Shown: positions 1-6,904, counted from the first letter of the stretch. The stretch is DNA of 18,487 bases from an uncultured Eubacterium sp. (GCA_948468465.1 CAOKJJ010000095.1:1-18487); one strand, 5' to 3'. Notes: a model not told the origin generated them from the sequence alone. Numbers and translations are program-made.

Positions 1-251
1 ACGGCTGGAAACCGGTAGACTGCCAGGTAGGACAGACAGGCAAAACAGTTCGTCCTAACGTTTATTTTGCAATTGGTATTTCCGGCGCAATTCAGCATGT
101 AGCTGGTATGGAAGAAGCAGATATCATCATTGCAATTAATAAAGATGAAGATGCTCCGATCTTTGACGTAGCTGATTACGGTATTGTTGGTGATCTGAAT
201 AAGATCGTTCCGGCTTTGACAGCTGCTTTGAAGGAAGAGCTCGGCAAATAA
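1..251 (+). CDS. etfA: Electron transfer flavoprotein alpha subunit, C-terminal fragment
   Basis: This is the last 82 codons of a gene that begins before the window, in the frame starting at base 3. The peptide contains the family's FAD-binding signature: [10 protein letters not shown], then [10 protein letters not shown], then [11 protein letters not shown] and ADYGIVGD. It ends at TAA 249-251. EtfA pairs with EtfB and carries electrons between acyl-CoA dehydrogenases and other redox partners through its FAD. In clostridia the pair usually sits beside butyryl-CoA dehydrogenase and bifurcates electrons to ferredoxin. The etfB and bcd neighbours would lie upstream, outside the window, so that context is inferred. 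A strong terminator follows 19 bases after the stop, so this is the last gene of its operon. The family call is firm; whether the protein belongs to the bifurcating subclass cannot be judged from this fragment. Confidence 0.93.
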   Translation, partial: GWKPVDCQVGQTGKTVRPNVYFAIGISGAIQHVAGMEEADIIIAINKDEDAPIFDVADYGIVGDLNKIVPALTAALKEELGK

Positions 252-269
252 AGCAAAGAGTAAATTAGC

Positions 270-324
270 CATCATAAAAACCCCGGAGACTTCGTTATTC
301 GAAGTCTCCGGGGTTTTTATGATG
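270..324. terminator. Bidirectional intrinsic terminator between etfA and the collagen-like gene
   Basis: A perfect 25-bp inverted repeat (270-294 and 300-324) surrounds a 5-base loop TTATT. The GC-rich core CCCCGGAGACTTCG is flanked by AAAAA on the left and TTTTT on the right, so it works as a rho-independent terminator on both strands. It ends etfA on the + strand and the collagen-like gene on the - strand, whose stop codon lies at 344. Confidence 0.95.
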
Positions 325-343
325 CAGTATGCTTAACAGCTGT

Positions 344-2110
344 TTAATTAATGCTCAAACCAGCGCTCGCATATCCGGCGATTGTGTTAACAAGCGTCAA
401 TCCGCTTGCTGTTGCCGAAAATACAAGCATCAGACGGGTTTGATCTGTTACCGGTATATTGAGTCCGGTAAGTGCACCATTTAACAATGTTCCAACCGAT
501 ATAATTCCCGTAAGCGATGGTGTAAGATTGATCAATGTTCCGGCAATCGGGGAGAATATATTGTTTGGTGCTGCAGATTGGTAAATCTGTGCAGTTACTG
601 TAACAGTGGAACCTACCAAAGAAAGCGCCGCCGTTGTACTAAAGAATGCACTAAACGAAGTAATCGTGCCGTCACGCGGAACCTGGAATGCAAAGTTGGA
701 GAGCGTTCCGCTTGCGTTTGTGATATTAATAGTGGATCCTAATAGCGTAAGTCCCTGTGCGCTGCTTCCAAATCCGACAAAAGCTGGGAGTCCCGCAAGA
801 CCGCCGGCAATTGTTGTCAGAGAAACAGGCAGGCCCGACGCAAACGGAATGATTGCACCTGTGCCGGCAATGCCAGTCGGTCCAGTAGGCCCCGTTGCGC
901 CGGTAGGTCCAGTAGGCCCCGTCGCGCCATCAGCGCCGGTAGGCCCGGTAGCCCCTGTTGCCCCGGTCGGCCCAGCAGGCCCAATTAAGCCATCAGCGCC
1001 GGTCGGTCCAGTCGGTCCCGTTGCGCCCGTCGTACCGTCAGCGCCCGTAGGTCCTGTTGCGCCATCAGCGCCGGTAGGCCCGGTAGCACCATCGGCGCCA
1101 GTAGGTCCGGTAGCCCCTGTTGCGCCTGTCGCGCCATCAGCGCCAGTAGGTCCGGTAGCCCCCGTTGCGCCCGTCGCACCGTCAGCGCCCGTCGCACCAG
1201 TAGCCCCCGTTGCGCCCGTCGCACCGTCAGCGCCAGTCGGTCCGGTAGCACCAGTAGGTCCAGTCGGTCCGATTAAGCCATCAGCGCCAGTAGCACCTGT
1301 CGGTCCAGTCGGTCCGGTAATGCCATCAGCGCCAGTCGGTCCGGTCGCGCCATCGGCACCAGTCGGTCCAGTAGGTCCGGTAGCACCAGCCGCGCCATCG
1401 GCGCCTGTAGGTCCGGTAGCCCCCGTTGCGCCATCAGCACCTGTCGCGCCAATTGGTCCAGTCGGCCCTGTTGCACCTGTCGCGCCGTCGGCGCCAGTCG
1501 GCCCTGTTGGTCCTTCATCTCCAGGACAGCCTTTCGGTCCCTGCGGCCCGATCGGTCCGGTGACACCTTGGATACCTTGTGAACCGGTGACGCCTTGCGG
1601 TCCCATGGACCCGGTCGGTCCGATCGGTCCCTGCGGTCCTGGAATGCCTCTAGGTCCCTGCGGCCCGATATCTCCCTGCGGTCCGATTGGTCCGGTCGGT
1701 CCGGTCGGTCCGGCAGGTCCCTGCGGTCCGACGTTGCCCTGCGGTCCTTCGCAGCCTGGATCGCCTTTCGGTCCGATATCGCCGCGAACTCCCTGGATGC
1801 CTTGAATACCCTGCGGTCCGGCATATCCTCTTGGTCCGGCACATCCTCTTGGTCCGGTGTTTCCGGTAGGTCCTACCGGACCCGTGTTTCCTCTTGGGCC
1901 TCTTGGACCTTGAATTCCTGGAATCCCTTGTGGTCCCATAGGACCTGGATCTCCTTTGTCACCCTTAGGTCCAGGACAGCCGGTATCTCCCTTGACGCCT
2001 TGCGGTCCCATAGGGCCGGTGTCGCCTTTCGGGCCAGCCGGACCACGTTCACAGCAGTGCGGATGACATTGATTTTGACAACAGTTATTATATGAGTTAT
2101 TTGGATTCAT
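344..2110 (-). CDS. Collagen-like exosporium-type glycoprotein with BclB-like C-terminal domain
   Basis: The product is 588 residues from the ATG at 2110, chosen because AAAAGG lies about 11 bases upstream; reading could extend upstream in frame, but without a better ribosome site. Residues 1-22 are a short Asn/Cys/His-rich leader ([12 protein letters not shown]). Residues 23-417 are about 131 essentially unbroken Gly-X-Y triplets. The first part is rich in GPQ, GPK and GDP; the second is nearly pure GAT/GPT/GAD. The last 171 residues, from GAIIPFASG, match the BclB-type exosporium C-terminal domain: hydrophobic, rich in Gly, Ser, Thr and Leu, with many predicted beta strands. In Bacillus such proteins form trimeric glycosylated filaments on the spore. 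Threonine in GXT triplets is the usual O-glycosylation site, and this protein is full of it. There is no signal peptide, which fits assembly from the mother cell. A glycosyltransferase gene lies just upstream. The spore location is inferred. Confidence 0.88.
   Translation of the reverse strand: MNPNNSYNNCCQNQCHPHCCERGPAGPKGDTGPMGPQGVKGDTGCPGPKGDKGDPGPMGPQGIPGIQGPRGPRGNTGPVGPTGNTGPRGCAGPRGYAGPQGIQGIQGVRGDIGPKGDPGCEGPQGNVGPQGPAGPTGPTGPIGPQGDIGPQGPRGIPGPQGPIGPTGSMGPQGVTGSQGIQGVTGPIGPQGPKGCPGDEGPTGPTGADGATGATGPTGPIGATGADGATGATGPTGADGAAGATGPTGPTGADGATGPTGADGITGPTGPTGATGADGLIGPTGPTGATGPTGADGATGATGATGATGADGATGATGATGPTGADGATGATGATGPTGADGATGPTGADGATGPTGADGTTGATGPTGPTGADGLIGPAGPTGATGATGPTGADGATGPTGPTGATGPTGPTGIAGTGAIIPFASGLPVSLTTIAGGLAGLPAFVGFGSSAQGLTLLGSTINITNASGTLSNFAFQVPRDGTITSFSAFFSTTAALSLVGSTVTVTAQIYQSAAPNNIFSPIAGTLINLTPSLTGIISVGTLLNGALTGLNIPVTDQTRLMLVFSATASGLTLVNTIAGYASAGLSIN
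1095..1234 (-). repeat. 45-bp in-frame tandem-type repeats inside the collagen-like region
   Basis: Within the Thr-rich half of the collagen gene the DNA repeats with a 45-bp period, equal to 15 residues or five Gly-X-Y triplets. A 35-base segment at 1155-1189 recurs identically at 1200-1234. A segment beginning GCGCCAGTAGGTCCGG at 1095 recurs at 1140. The repeats preserve the frame, so slippage would change filament length without breaking the gene. Confidence 0.8.
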
Positions 2111-2174
2111 TTCAAAACACATCCTTTTGATAGATTTAAATAAAAAGAACTGATAAAGTATCTTTTTATACAAA

Positions 2175-2202
2175 CATTTTATGCAGTTTTGAAATGCCTG
2201 TT
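2175..2202 (-). promoter_or_regulatory. Possible sporulation-sigma (SigK-like) promoter of the large collagen-like gene
   Basis: Read on the - strand there is AACA (2202-2199), 15 bases, then GCATAAAATG (2184-2175). This resembles the SigK pattern of an AC-containing -35 and a CATAnnnTA -10. It lies between the glycosyltransferase stop (2210) and the collagen start (2110) and would give a leader of roughly 60 bases. No good SigA promoter was seen there. The match is imperfect at the last -10 base. Confidence 0.35.
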
Positions 2203-2209
2203 ACAAAAT

Positions 2210-3277
2210 TCACAGGCTGTCAAAATATTGTTTGTTGTACAGATATGATTTGGAGTAAGGTTTGCAGGCGCCGGCTTTTTCGTTATATTCGTTTGCTTTT
2301 TGCAAGTCGCCTAATCTGTCATAGCATACACACAGCTGCAAAAGCGGAATGTAATCATAGCAGTCCGGCAGGATGAATCCGCCTGACTGTTCATTTTTAG
2401 CCGTATGCAGTGCCGTTTCATACCAGAATATGGCGGTGTGATAGTTTCCGTGTTCTAAAAAGTATTTGCCGATTTCACAGCATATTTCAGCTCGCGGCGA
2501 ATCAAAGCTCAGGCTGCGCAGGAGGATCGTAAGCGCTGATTGCTCCTGGCCAAGTGCATCATAGCAGTTGGCGCAAATGGAACAGGCCTCTATTTTATTT
2601 TCGATCCATCCATCGTCTGAAAGCAAAAATCGTTCAAATACAGAAATGGCTTTTTCATATTGTTTGTGATAATACAGTTCTCTCCCGTAATAATATTGCT
2701 CACGCGGCGCCAAAGGCTTTCCATCAGCAATCAGCTTTTCATATATTTTTAGATTGCGGTCAGGATCTCCTGCGTTCATTTTTTTATGGCAAATTGCAGC
2801 ATCGGAGTATACGACCTTGCCATTTGGCGGAATTACTTCATGAACAGCGCCAATCCAGCGGTATTGCGGACAATTTTTGATCCATCTTTCTCTGAAATAG
2901 GAAAAGGAAGGATGGCCGGATTCATCAAATGACGTATGATATTTCATCATTACAATGTCTGTGTCAGGTGCCAGTGTCTGCTTTAACTGCAGGAATTTAT
3001 CATATTCTGTCTCCGCGATAATATCGTCGGCATCCATCCACATACAATAGTCCATGGTTGCTTTGGAAAAGGAATAGTTTCTGGCGGCAGAGAAGTCGTC
3101 CTTCCATGGGTATGAGTAGACATTTGGTGTATATTGGGATGCGATTTCTTTTGTTCGGTCAGCGGAACCTGTATCTACAATAATAATTTCATCCACAAGT
3201 TTGGCAACGCTGTCAAGGCAGCGCGCAAGATGCATTTCTTCATTTTTAACGATCATGCAAAGGCTTATGGTTATCAT
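2210..3277 (-). CDS. Family 2 glycosyltransferase with TPR-like C-terminal region
   Basis: The protein has 355 residues. It opens with the GT2 nucleotide-binding signature ISLCMIVKNEE, followed by the Asp motif IIIVDTGSADRT and by WMDADD, the DXD-type metal/nucleotide-sugar site at about residues 79-84. The second half (about 195-340) is helical with repeating motifs such as YEKAISVFERFL, ICANCYDALGQ and YDRLGDLQKANEY, typical of tetratricopeptide repeats. This architecture is common in SunS-like protein glycosyltransferases. It is predicted to be cytoplasmic, with no membrane segment. The start is ATG 3277 with AAAGGA 9 bases upstream. It lies between two collagen-like genes on the same strand, 61 bases after one and 99 bases before the other. 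The inferred role is O-glycosylation of the collagen-like threonines; the sugar donor cannot be told. Confidence 0.88.
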   Translation of the reverse strand: MITISLCMIVKNEEMHLARCLDSVAKLVDEIIIVDTGSADRTKEIASQYTPNVYSYPWKDDFSAARNYSFSKATMDYCMWMDADDIIAETEYDKFLQLKQTLAPDTDIVMMKYHTSFDESGHPSFSYFRERWIKNCPQYRWIGAVHEVIPPNGKVVYSDAAICHKKMNAGDPDRNLKIYEKLIADGKPLAPREQYYYGRELYYHKQYEKAISVFERFLLSDDGWIENKIEACSICANCYDALGQEQSALTILLRSLSFDSPRAEICCEIGKYFLEHGNYHTAIFWYETALHTAKNEQSGGFILPDCYDYIPLLQLCVCYDRLGDLQKANEYNEKAGACKPYSKSYLYNKQYFDSL

Positions 3278-3307
3278 ATATTATTTTCCTTTCTCTGGAT
3301 TTACTGT

Positions 3308-3333
3308 AACAGTTCAAATCCTATGGAACTGTT
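3308..3333. repeat. Intergenic hairpin between short collagen-like gene and glycosyltransferase
   Basis: A perfect 8-bp inverted repeat (AACAGTTC 3308-3315, GAACTGTT 3326-3333) with a 10-base loop fills the 61-bp gap between the two genes. No U-run follows on the - strand, so it looks more like an mRNA processing or stability element than a full terminator. The two genes may therefore be co-transcribed. Confidence 0.5.
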
Positions 3334-3338
3334 GTTAA

Positions 3339-4157
3339 TTACTGTCTGCATAGTTTTTCTATATACAGATCCATATTGATTTTGCAGGTGTCTGCTGAAG
3401 AATGCCATGCAAAGAACAATGAGGAGACGTCCGGAATCGGAATAATAAAGCTTCTGGACAGTACCAGCAGTTCTTTTCGTCTTGCTGCCTCAGCGTAAGC
3501 GGCATACATCGGCTGCTTCTGCTTATTCAATACAGGTGTAAGTTTTATAAAGCAATGACGGTTCATCAATGCGGTTATATAATAATGGATAGAATAGTAG
3601 CCTGGTGTCAGCGTGATGGAGCAGTTATCGCAAAGAGATATATTATGGGTAATATCGGGTATTTCTGCTTTAAGCGGAAGGCGGGCTTTTTCTGGTAATA
3701 TCAGTTCCAGGCCGTTAAATGATGCAAATATGCTGTTTTGCGGATAACCTGGTGGACCTGCAGGCCCGCGGGCGCCGGGGTCTTCTTTTGGTCCCTGTGG
3801 ACCAGTGACGCCTTGCGGCCCCTGTGGGCCAGTGACGCCTTGCGGCCCTTTTTCTCCACGTTCACCAGGGCAGCCTGGAGGTCCTGGTTCGCCTCTTGGA
3901 CCCGCAGGTCCTGGAATTACGCTTATTTGTATCGTTTTAGTCTCACAATCACAGGCAGAGTCATATGCTTCCGCCTGGACAGTATTTGCATTCTGATTAT
4001 GATCAGGTACGATGGTATTTGACTCATTAACTGATGGAGACGCAGAAGGAGGCTGAACGATGTTTTCGTTATAGTTTCCGTTATAATTACTGTTGGGAAT
4101 CCTCATGCCGAATAAATTCGGCGAATGAAACATCCGGTTTGCATTAAAATTATTCAA
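3339..4157 (-). CDS. Short collagen-like protein with jelly-roll (BclA/C1q-like) C-terminus
   Basis: The product has 272 residues and a TTG start at 4157, supported by AGAGGTG 7 bases upstream; the next in-frame ATG is eight codons later and has no such site. Residues 1-82 are Asn-rich and low complexity. Residues 83-139 are 19 collagen triplets, one broken: residue 125 is Glu where Gly is expected. Residues 140-272 begin [12 protein letters not shown] and contain [14 protein letters not shown], a pattern like the BclA C-terminal TNF/C1q-like jelly roll that drives trimer formation. There is no signal peptide. It heads the glycosyltransferase/collagen island and may share a transcript with the glycosyltransferase. 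The likely role is a spore-surface or exosporium-like filament protein, inferred from domain type and neighbours. The jelly-roll call rests on pattern only. Confidence 0.75.
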   Translation of the reverse strand: MNNFNANRMFHSPNLFGMRIPNSNYNGNYNENIVQPPSASPSVNESNTIVPDHNQNANTVQAEAYDSACDCETKTIQISVIPGPAGPRGEPGPPGCPGERGEKGPQGVTGPQGPQGVTGPQGPKEDPGARGPAGPPGYPQNSIFASFNGLELILPEKARLPLKAEIPDITHNISLCDNCSITLTPGYYSIHYYITALMNRHCFIKLTPVLNKQKQPMYAAYAEAARRKELLVLSRSFIIPIPDVSSLFFAWHSSADTCKINMDLYIEKLCRQ

Positions 4158-4251
4158 TCGAAAGCACCTCTTTTTTATTTTTAAGTGCTGCTGTACTCAG
4201 CAGTTCAGACAGGTCTGCGCATTTACGGAGCTGACCGTATCTGTTACAATA

Positions 4252-4279
4252 AATTATATGCATGGAAAATAAATTCGTT
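4252..4279 (-). promoter_or_regulatory. Possible sporulation-sigma (SigK-like) promoter of the short collagen-like gene
   Basis: On the - strand AACG (4279-4276), 15 bases, then GCATATAATT (4261-4252). Layout and spacing equal those before the large collagen gene. The embedded TATAAT has no acceptable SigA -35 at the right distance (AAAACG). It would give a leader of about 90 bases. Confidence 0.35.
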
Positions 4280-4413
4280 TTCAGTGATATTTCATATTTA
4301 TTGCTTCATCCAGTCAGACATTAGAGCGAGTTTGAAAAATGCTGTTGGACATGGACGCGGTTTTGTGATAAATTTATTTATAAAAGAAATATTTTCATTT
4401 GTGTAATTTTCTA

Positions 4414-4444
4414 TTGACTCTGACCTTACGTCATAGTGTATGAT
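4414..4444 (+). promoter_or_regulatory. MerR-type promoter and operator with 19-bp spacer
   Basis: TTGACT (4414-4419) and TATGAT (4439-4444) are separated by 19 bp, the stretched spacing typical of promoters twisted open by MerR-family activators. Inside is an imperfect dyad centred on 4427 (ACT.TGAC.T.A.GTCA.AGT; 8 of 10 pairs match). The regulator downstream probably binds here and controls its own transcription. Confidence 0.75.
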
Positions 4445-4471
4445 TGTCTTACACGAAGGAGGAAAAGGAAG

Positions 4472-5200
4472 ATGATGACAGTTCATGAGGTAAGCATCCT
4501 GACTGGTGTGAGTATACGCGCACTTCATCATTATGATAAAATTGGGCTGCTGCATCCGGTACAAACATCAGATGCCGGCTACAGATTGTATGACGATGCA
4601 AATCTGGAACGGCTGCAGTGCATTTTGCTTTTTAAGGAACTGCAGTTTTCTTTAAAAGAAATTCAGCAGATTCTGGACAGTCCTGGCTTTGACCGCAATC
4701 AGGCGCTGGAACAGCAGATTGTGCTGCTTGAGATGAAAAAAGAACGATTGCAGAATCTGCTTGACCTGGCTCGTGGAATACAGACGATAGGAGTGAATCA
4801 TATGGATTTTACAGTATTTGATACAAAAAAGATGGATGAGTATAAAAAACAGGCGAAAGAATCGTGGGGGCATACGAAGGCTTATCAGGAGTACGAGGAA
4901 AAATCAAAAGGCCGGACGAAGGAACAGGAGCAAAATATCAGTGTTGGACTGATGGCGATTTTTTCAGAATTGGGTGCACACAAGGAAACAGATGCCGCGG
5001 ATGATGCCGTACAGCAGCTTGTAAAAAAATTACAGGATTATATATCCAGGCATTATTATACATGTTCCAAAGAAATACTGGCATTGCTTGGCAAGATGTA
5101 CGCGGCCGGAGGCAGCATGACGGATAATATTGATGCGGCAGGAGGTAAAGGAACAGCTGAATTTGCTTACAGAGCGATTCAGGCATACTGCACGGAATAA
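4472..5200 (+). CDS. MerR-family regulator with TipAS-like ligand-binding domain
   Basis: The protein has 242 residues from ATG 4472 (the adjacent ATG 4475 is equally possible), with GAAGGAGG 9 bases upstream. The N-terminus is a MerR winged helix: TVHEVSILTGVSIRALHHYDKIGLL, then the wing with GYRLYDDANLERLQ, and the coiled-coil linker with LEMKKERLQNLLDLARG. From about residue 120 the C-terminal domain (KESWGHTKAYQEYEEKS and the end YRAIQAYC) matches the TipAS/antibiotic-recognition fold of TipAL and related drug-binding regulators. Such proteins bind thiopeptides or other small molecules and activate target promoters. The stretched promoter before the gene points to autoactivation. The next gene starts 35 bases later and is likely in the same transcript. 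The ligand is unknown. Confidence 0.92.
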   Translation: MMTVHEVSILTGVSIRALHHYDKIGLLHPVQTSDAGYRLYDDANLERLQCILLFKELQFSLKEIQQILDSPGFDRNQALEQQIVLLEMKKERLQNLLDLARGIQTIGVNHMDFTVFDTKKMDEYKKQAKESWGHTKAYQEYEEKSKGRTKEQEQNISVGLMAIFSELGAHKETDAADDAVQQLVKKLQDYISRHYYTCSKEILALLGKMYAAGGSMTDNIDAAGGKGTAEFAYRAIQAYCTE

Positions 5201-5235
5201 GATGTTGGCTGCCGTAAAAACAGGTGGGGAAGAGC

Positions 5236-5610
5236 ATGACGAAAAGAGAAGAAGTAATTGCTTATTGTCTGACATTTAAACAGGTATATGAAGACTATCC
5301 GTTTCATGATCCAAACTGGTGCGTGATTCGACATAAAAAGAACAATAAAGTGTTTGCGTGGATTTTTCACAAGGACCAGTATATTTGGGTCAATGTGAAA
5401 TGTGATCCGCAATGGCGTGATTTTTGGAGGCAGACATTTAAGGCTGTCGTACCCGCATATCATTTGAATAAAGAACATTGGAATTCGATTATTCTGGATG
5501 GCAGTGTGCCAGAGGCAGACATACGGCGAATGATTTCAGAAAGTTATGATCTGACTGCGCCGAAATCTAAAAAAGCTAAAATGAGAAAAAATACTGGACA
5601 AATAAGGTAA
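5236..5610 (+). CDS. MmcQ/YjbR family protein
   Basis: The product has 124 residues from ATG 5236, preceded by AGGTGG 8 bases upstream; a GTG four codons earlier overlaps that site and is not preferred. It carries the usual YjbR start (REEVIAYCLTFKQVYEDYPF), the middle WCVIRHKKNNKVFAWIF and WVNVKCDP, and the typical ending with YHLNKEHWNSIILDGSVP followed by SESYDL. The fold is a CyaY-like alpha/beta domain of uncertain role, sometimes called DNA-binding. The tail after about residue 108 is very basic (PKSKKAKMRKN), which would suit nucleic-acid contact. It lies 35 bases after the MerR/TipAS regulator; YjbR proteins often follow such regulators, so it is probably co-regulated by whatever ligand that regulator senses. 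Confidence 0.88.
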   Translation: MTKREEVIAYCLTFKQVYEDYPFHDPNWCVIRHKKNNKVFAWIFHKDQYIWVNVKCDPQWRDFWRQTFKAVVPAYHLNKEHWNSIILDGSVPEADIRRMISESYDLTAPKSKKAKMRKNTGQIR

Positions 5611-5663
5611 TCTTGTGATAAAATTAAAAAAATTAAGAATTTCATAAATATTATTAAAAAACG

Positions 5664-5697
5664 AAGACGTTTTGCACAATGTGCAGGGCGTCTTTTT
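5664..5697 (+). terminator. Intrinsic terminator directly before the lrp-type gene
   Basis: A 14-bp stem (5664-5677 with 5681-5694, three G-T pairs) closes a 3-base loop AAT and runs into TTTTT (5693-5697). It ends the merR-yjbR transcript. It lies only 7 bases before the ribosome site (GGAGGA 5705-5710) of the next gene, leaving no room for a promoter between them. Confidence 0.8.
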
Positions 5698-5717
5698 GCT
5701 TTTTGGAGGAAAACAGT

Positions 5718-6185
5718 ATGAAGCGTACATTAGATTTTATTGATCACCAGATTATCAGTTTGCTGCAGGAAAATGCGAGAATGTCGTTAAAAGATATTGC
5801 GTCCAGAGTGTATTTATCGTCTCCGGCAGCATCTGCAAGATTGGAAAAGCTCGAACGGGAAGGTTATATTACCGGTTTCCATGCCAGCATCAATCATGAA
5901 ATGATGGGATACAATATTAAAGCGTTTGTTACACTAGCCGTAGATGCCGGGCTTAAAGATGAATTTTTGGATTGCATGCGCAGGTGCAGAAATGTCATTG
6001 AATGCAACTGCATTACCGGAGATTATGCAATGCTGCTGGAGGTCGTGTATCCAAATACGGAAGCATTGGAGCGGTTTGTCGGAAAGCTGCAGAAGTATGG
6101 AAAAACAAAGACGCAGATTGTTTTTTCAACAGCAGTAGAGCATCGGGAGCTGGCTCCGGACATGGAGATTGAGAGAGCTGGCTAA
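5718..6185 (+). CDS. Lrp/AsnC family transcriptional regulator
   Basis: The product has 156 residues, typical for the family. The start is ATG 5718, 7 bases after GGAGGA. Residues 1-55 form the winged helix-turn-helix: DFIDHQIISLLQENARMSLKDIA, then VYLSSPAASARLEKLEREGYI. Residues 65-150 are the RAM/AsnC ligand-binding beta-alpha-beta domain, with CNCITGDYAMLLEV matching the conserved C-x-x-x-x-G-D-Y-D/A segment. Members sense amino acids, often leucine or alanine, and act globally or locally. The immediate downstream gene is bioY (130 bases, with its own promoter), so no operon is indicated. How transcription reaches this gene is unclear, because a terminator sits just before its ribosome site. 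Confidence 0.93.
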   Translation: MKRTLDFIDHQIISLLQENARMSLKDIASRVYLSSPAASARLEKLEREGYITGFHASINHEMMGYNIKAFVTLAVDAGLKDEFLDCMRRCRNVIECNCITGDYAMLLEVVYPNTEALERFVGKLQKYGKTKTQIVFSTAVEHRELAPDMEIERAG

Positions 6186-6195
6186 AATATTGGGA

Positions 6196-6226
6196 TTGTT
6201 TACTAATTAAAAAATATTGTTAACAA
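6196..6226 (+). promoter_or_regulatory. BirA-type biotin operator upstream of bioY
   Basis: TTGTTTAC (6196-6203), 15 bases, then GTTAACAA (6219-6226): two inverted half-sites with the spacing typical of bacterial BirA operators. The right half also lies in a perfect 14-bp palindrome (6215-6228). It lies 15 bp upstream of the -35 box of the bioY promoter. It implies a genome-encoded BirA with a helix-turn-helix domain that represses uptake when biotin is sufficient. A further half-like GTTAACAAT (6306-6314) overlaps the bioY ribosome site. Confidence 0.65.
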
Positions 6227-6241
6227 TAAATGCCATTTATA

Positions 6242-6269
6242 TTGACAAATGGCTAAAATAGTTTATAAT
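6242..6269 (+). promoter_or_regulatory. SigA-type promoter of bioY
   Basis: Consensus TTGACA (6242-6247) and TATAAT (6264-6269) with a 16-bp spacer, giving a leader of about 40 bases before the bioY start. Confidence 0.85.
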
Positions 6270-6314
6270 AAGTACAGACTAATAGTTAAACAAAAGAAAG
6301 TAGAGGTTAACAAT

Positions 6315-6872
6315 ATGGAAGAAAAAGCAGCAACTGCATTGCCAGTTCGTCAATTATGTTCAATTGGGCTGATGGCCGCATTAATGTGTCTGTTGGGGCC
6401 GTTGTCAATTCCGATTGGCCCGGTGCCGATTTCCGCGATGACGTTCATTATTTATTTGACGCTGTATCTATTGGGAATGAAAATGGCAACCATAAGCTGT
6501 ATGGTTTATTTGCTTTTGGGATTTGTCGGTGTTCCGGTATTTGCCGGATATACCGGAGGGGCCGCAAAGCTGCTCGGACCAACGGGAGGATATCTGGTCG
6601 GGTACATATTCCTGACGCTTGTTGGCGGGTTTATTATGGAAAAGCTGTCATTTAAGAGAATTTGGTGTATCGCAGGCACGATTGTGGGAACAGCAGTATT
6701 ATATGTATTTGGGACAATCTGGTTTGTGATTTTGATGAAATGTGAGGTTGCTTATGCATTGTCCTCCTGCGTCGTTCCGTTTTTAATCGGGGATTCTGCA
6801 AAAATCATATTGGCCGAATTAGCGGGCCAGGAAATAAGAAAAAGGCTCAAAGCGGCGCATTTTATTGGATAG
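6315..6872 (+). CDS. bioY: Biotin transporter substrate-binding component BioY
   Basis: The product has 185 residues, the normal BioY length. ATG 6315 follows AGAGG by 8 bases; an earlier in-frame ATG at 6249 overlaps the promoter and is rejected. It is an integral membrane protein with about six hydrophobic helices. BioY signatures are seen: LMAALMCLLGPLSIPIGPVPIS near the N-terminus, then GFVGVPVFAGYTGGAAKLLGPTGGYLVG in the middle (written here as family landmarks, with GPTGGYLVGY the best-known). BioY is the S component of an energy-coupling factor transporter and pairs with a shared EcfA/A'/T module, which is not in the window. The BirA-type operator upstream supports biotin control. The presence of a transporter without biosynthesis genes nearby suggests uptake from outside, but this is not proof of auxotrophy. 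Confidence 0.95.
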   Translation: MEEKAATALPVRQLCSIGLMAALMCLLGPLSIPIGPVPISAMTFIIYLTLYLLGMKMATISCMVYLLLGFVGVPVFAGYTGGAAKLLGPTGGYLVGYIFLTLVGGFIMEKLSFKRIWCIAGTIVGTAVLYVFGTIWFVILMKCEVAYALSSCVVPFLIGDSAKIILAELAGQEIRKRLKAAHFIG

Positions 6873-6904
6873 GGAGATAGGGCGTCATTGGTACAAGTAA
6901 AAAT

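Larger units (their letters stand above)
4158..4471. other. Divergent intergenic region (314 bp) between collagen-like gene and merR
   Basis: No gene is supported here. The left part holds the leader of the - strand collagen-like gene, including its ribosome site and a small hairpin CTGCTG-TACT-CAGCAG (4188-4203). A candidate sporulation promoter lies at 4252-4279. The stretch 4280-4400 is AT-rich and shows nothing recognisable. The right end holds the MerR-type promoter at 4414-4444 and the ribosome site GAAGGAGG at 4455-4462. Confidence 0.7.

Noticed and set aside
860..1510. Repeat block resembling a CRISPR or minisatellite array
   Set aside because: There are no unique spacers of fixed size between conserved repeats; the periodicity is 9 and 45 bp and is explained by collagen triplets.
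606..1805. 399-codon + strand open frame rich in PVGPVAP repeats
   Set aside because: It is the antisense shadow of the collagen Gly-X-Y codons, whose composition avoids stops on the other strand. It has no ribosome site and the real protein on the - strand matches a known family.
1273..1842. Other long open frames inside the collagen-like gene, on both strands
   Set aside because: They result from the period-9 repeat and low stop-codon content; Arg/Asp/Leu repeats with no family resemblance.
2111..2173. Upstream extension of the large collagen gene by 21 codons
   Set aside because: The extension is AT-rich with no ribosome site and overlaps the candidate promoter region; ATG 2110 has a good site.
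4298..4564. 88-codon - strand frame crossing the merR start
   Set aside because: It overlaps the merR promoter and coding start, has no ribosome site and no family resemblance.
6215..6228. Perfect palindrome TATTGTTAACAATA as an independent operator
   Set aside because: Its central part is better explained as the right half of the BirA-type operator; retained only within that feature.
6249..6314. Earlier start for BioY at 6249
   Set aside because: It would overlap the -10 box and add residues not found in BioY; ATG 6315 has a proper ribosome site.
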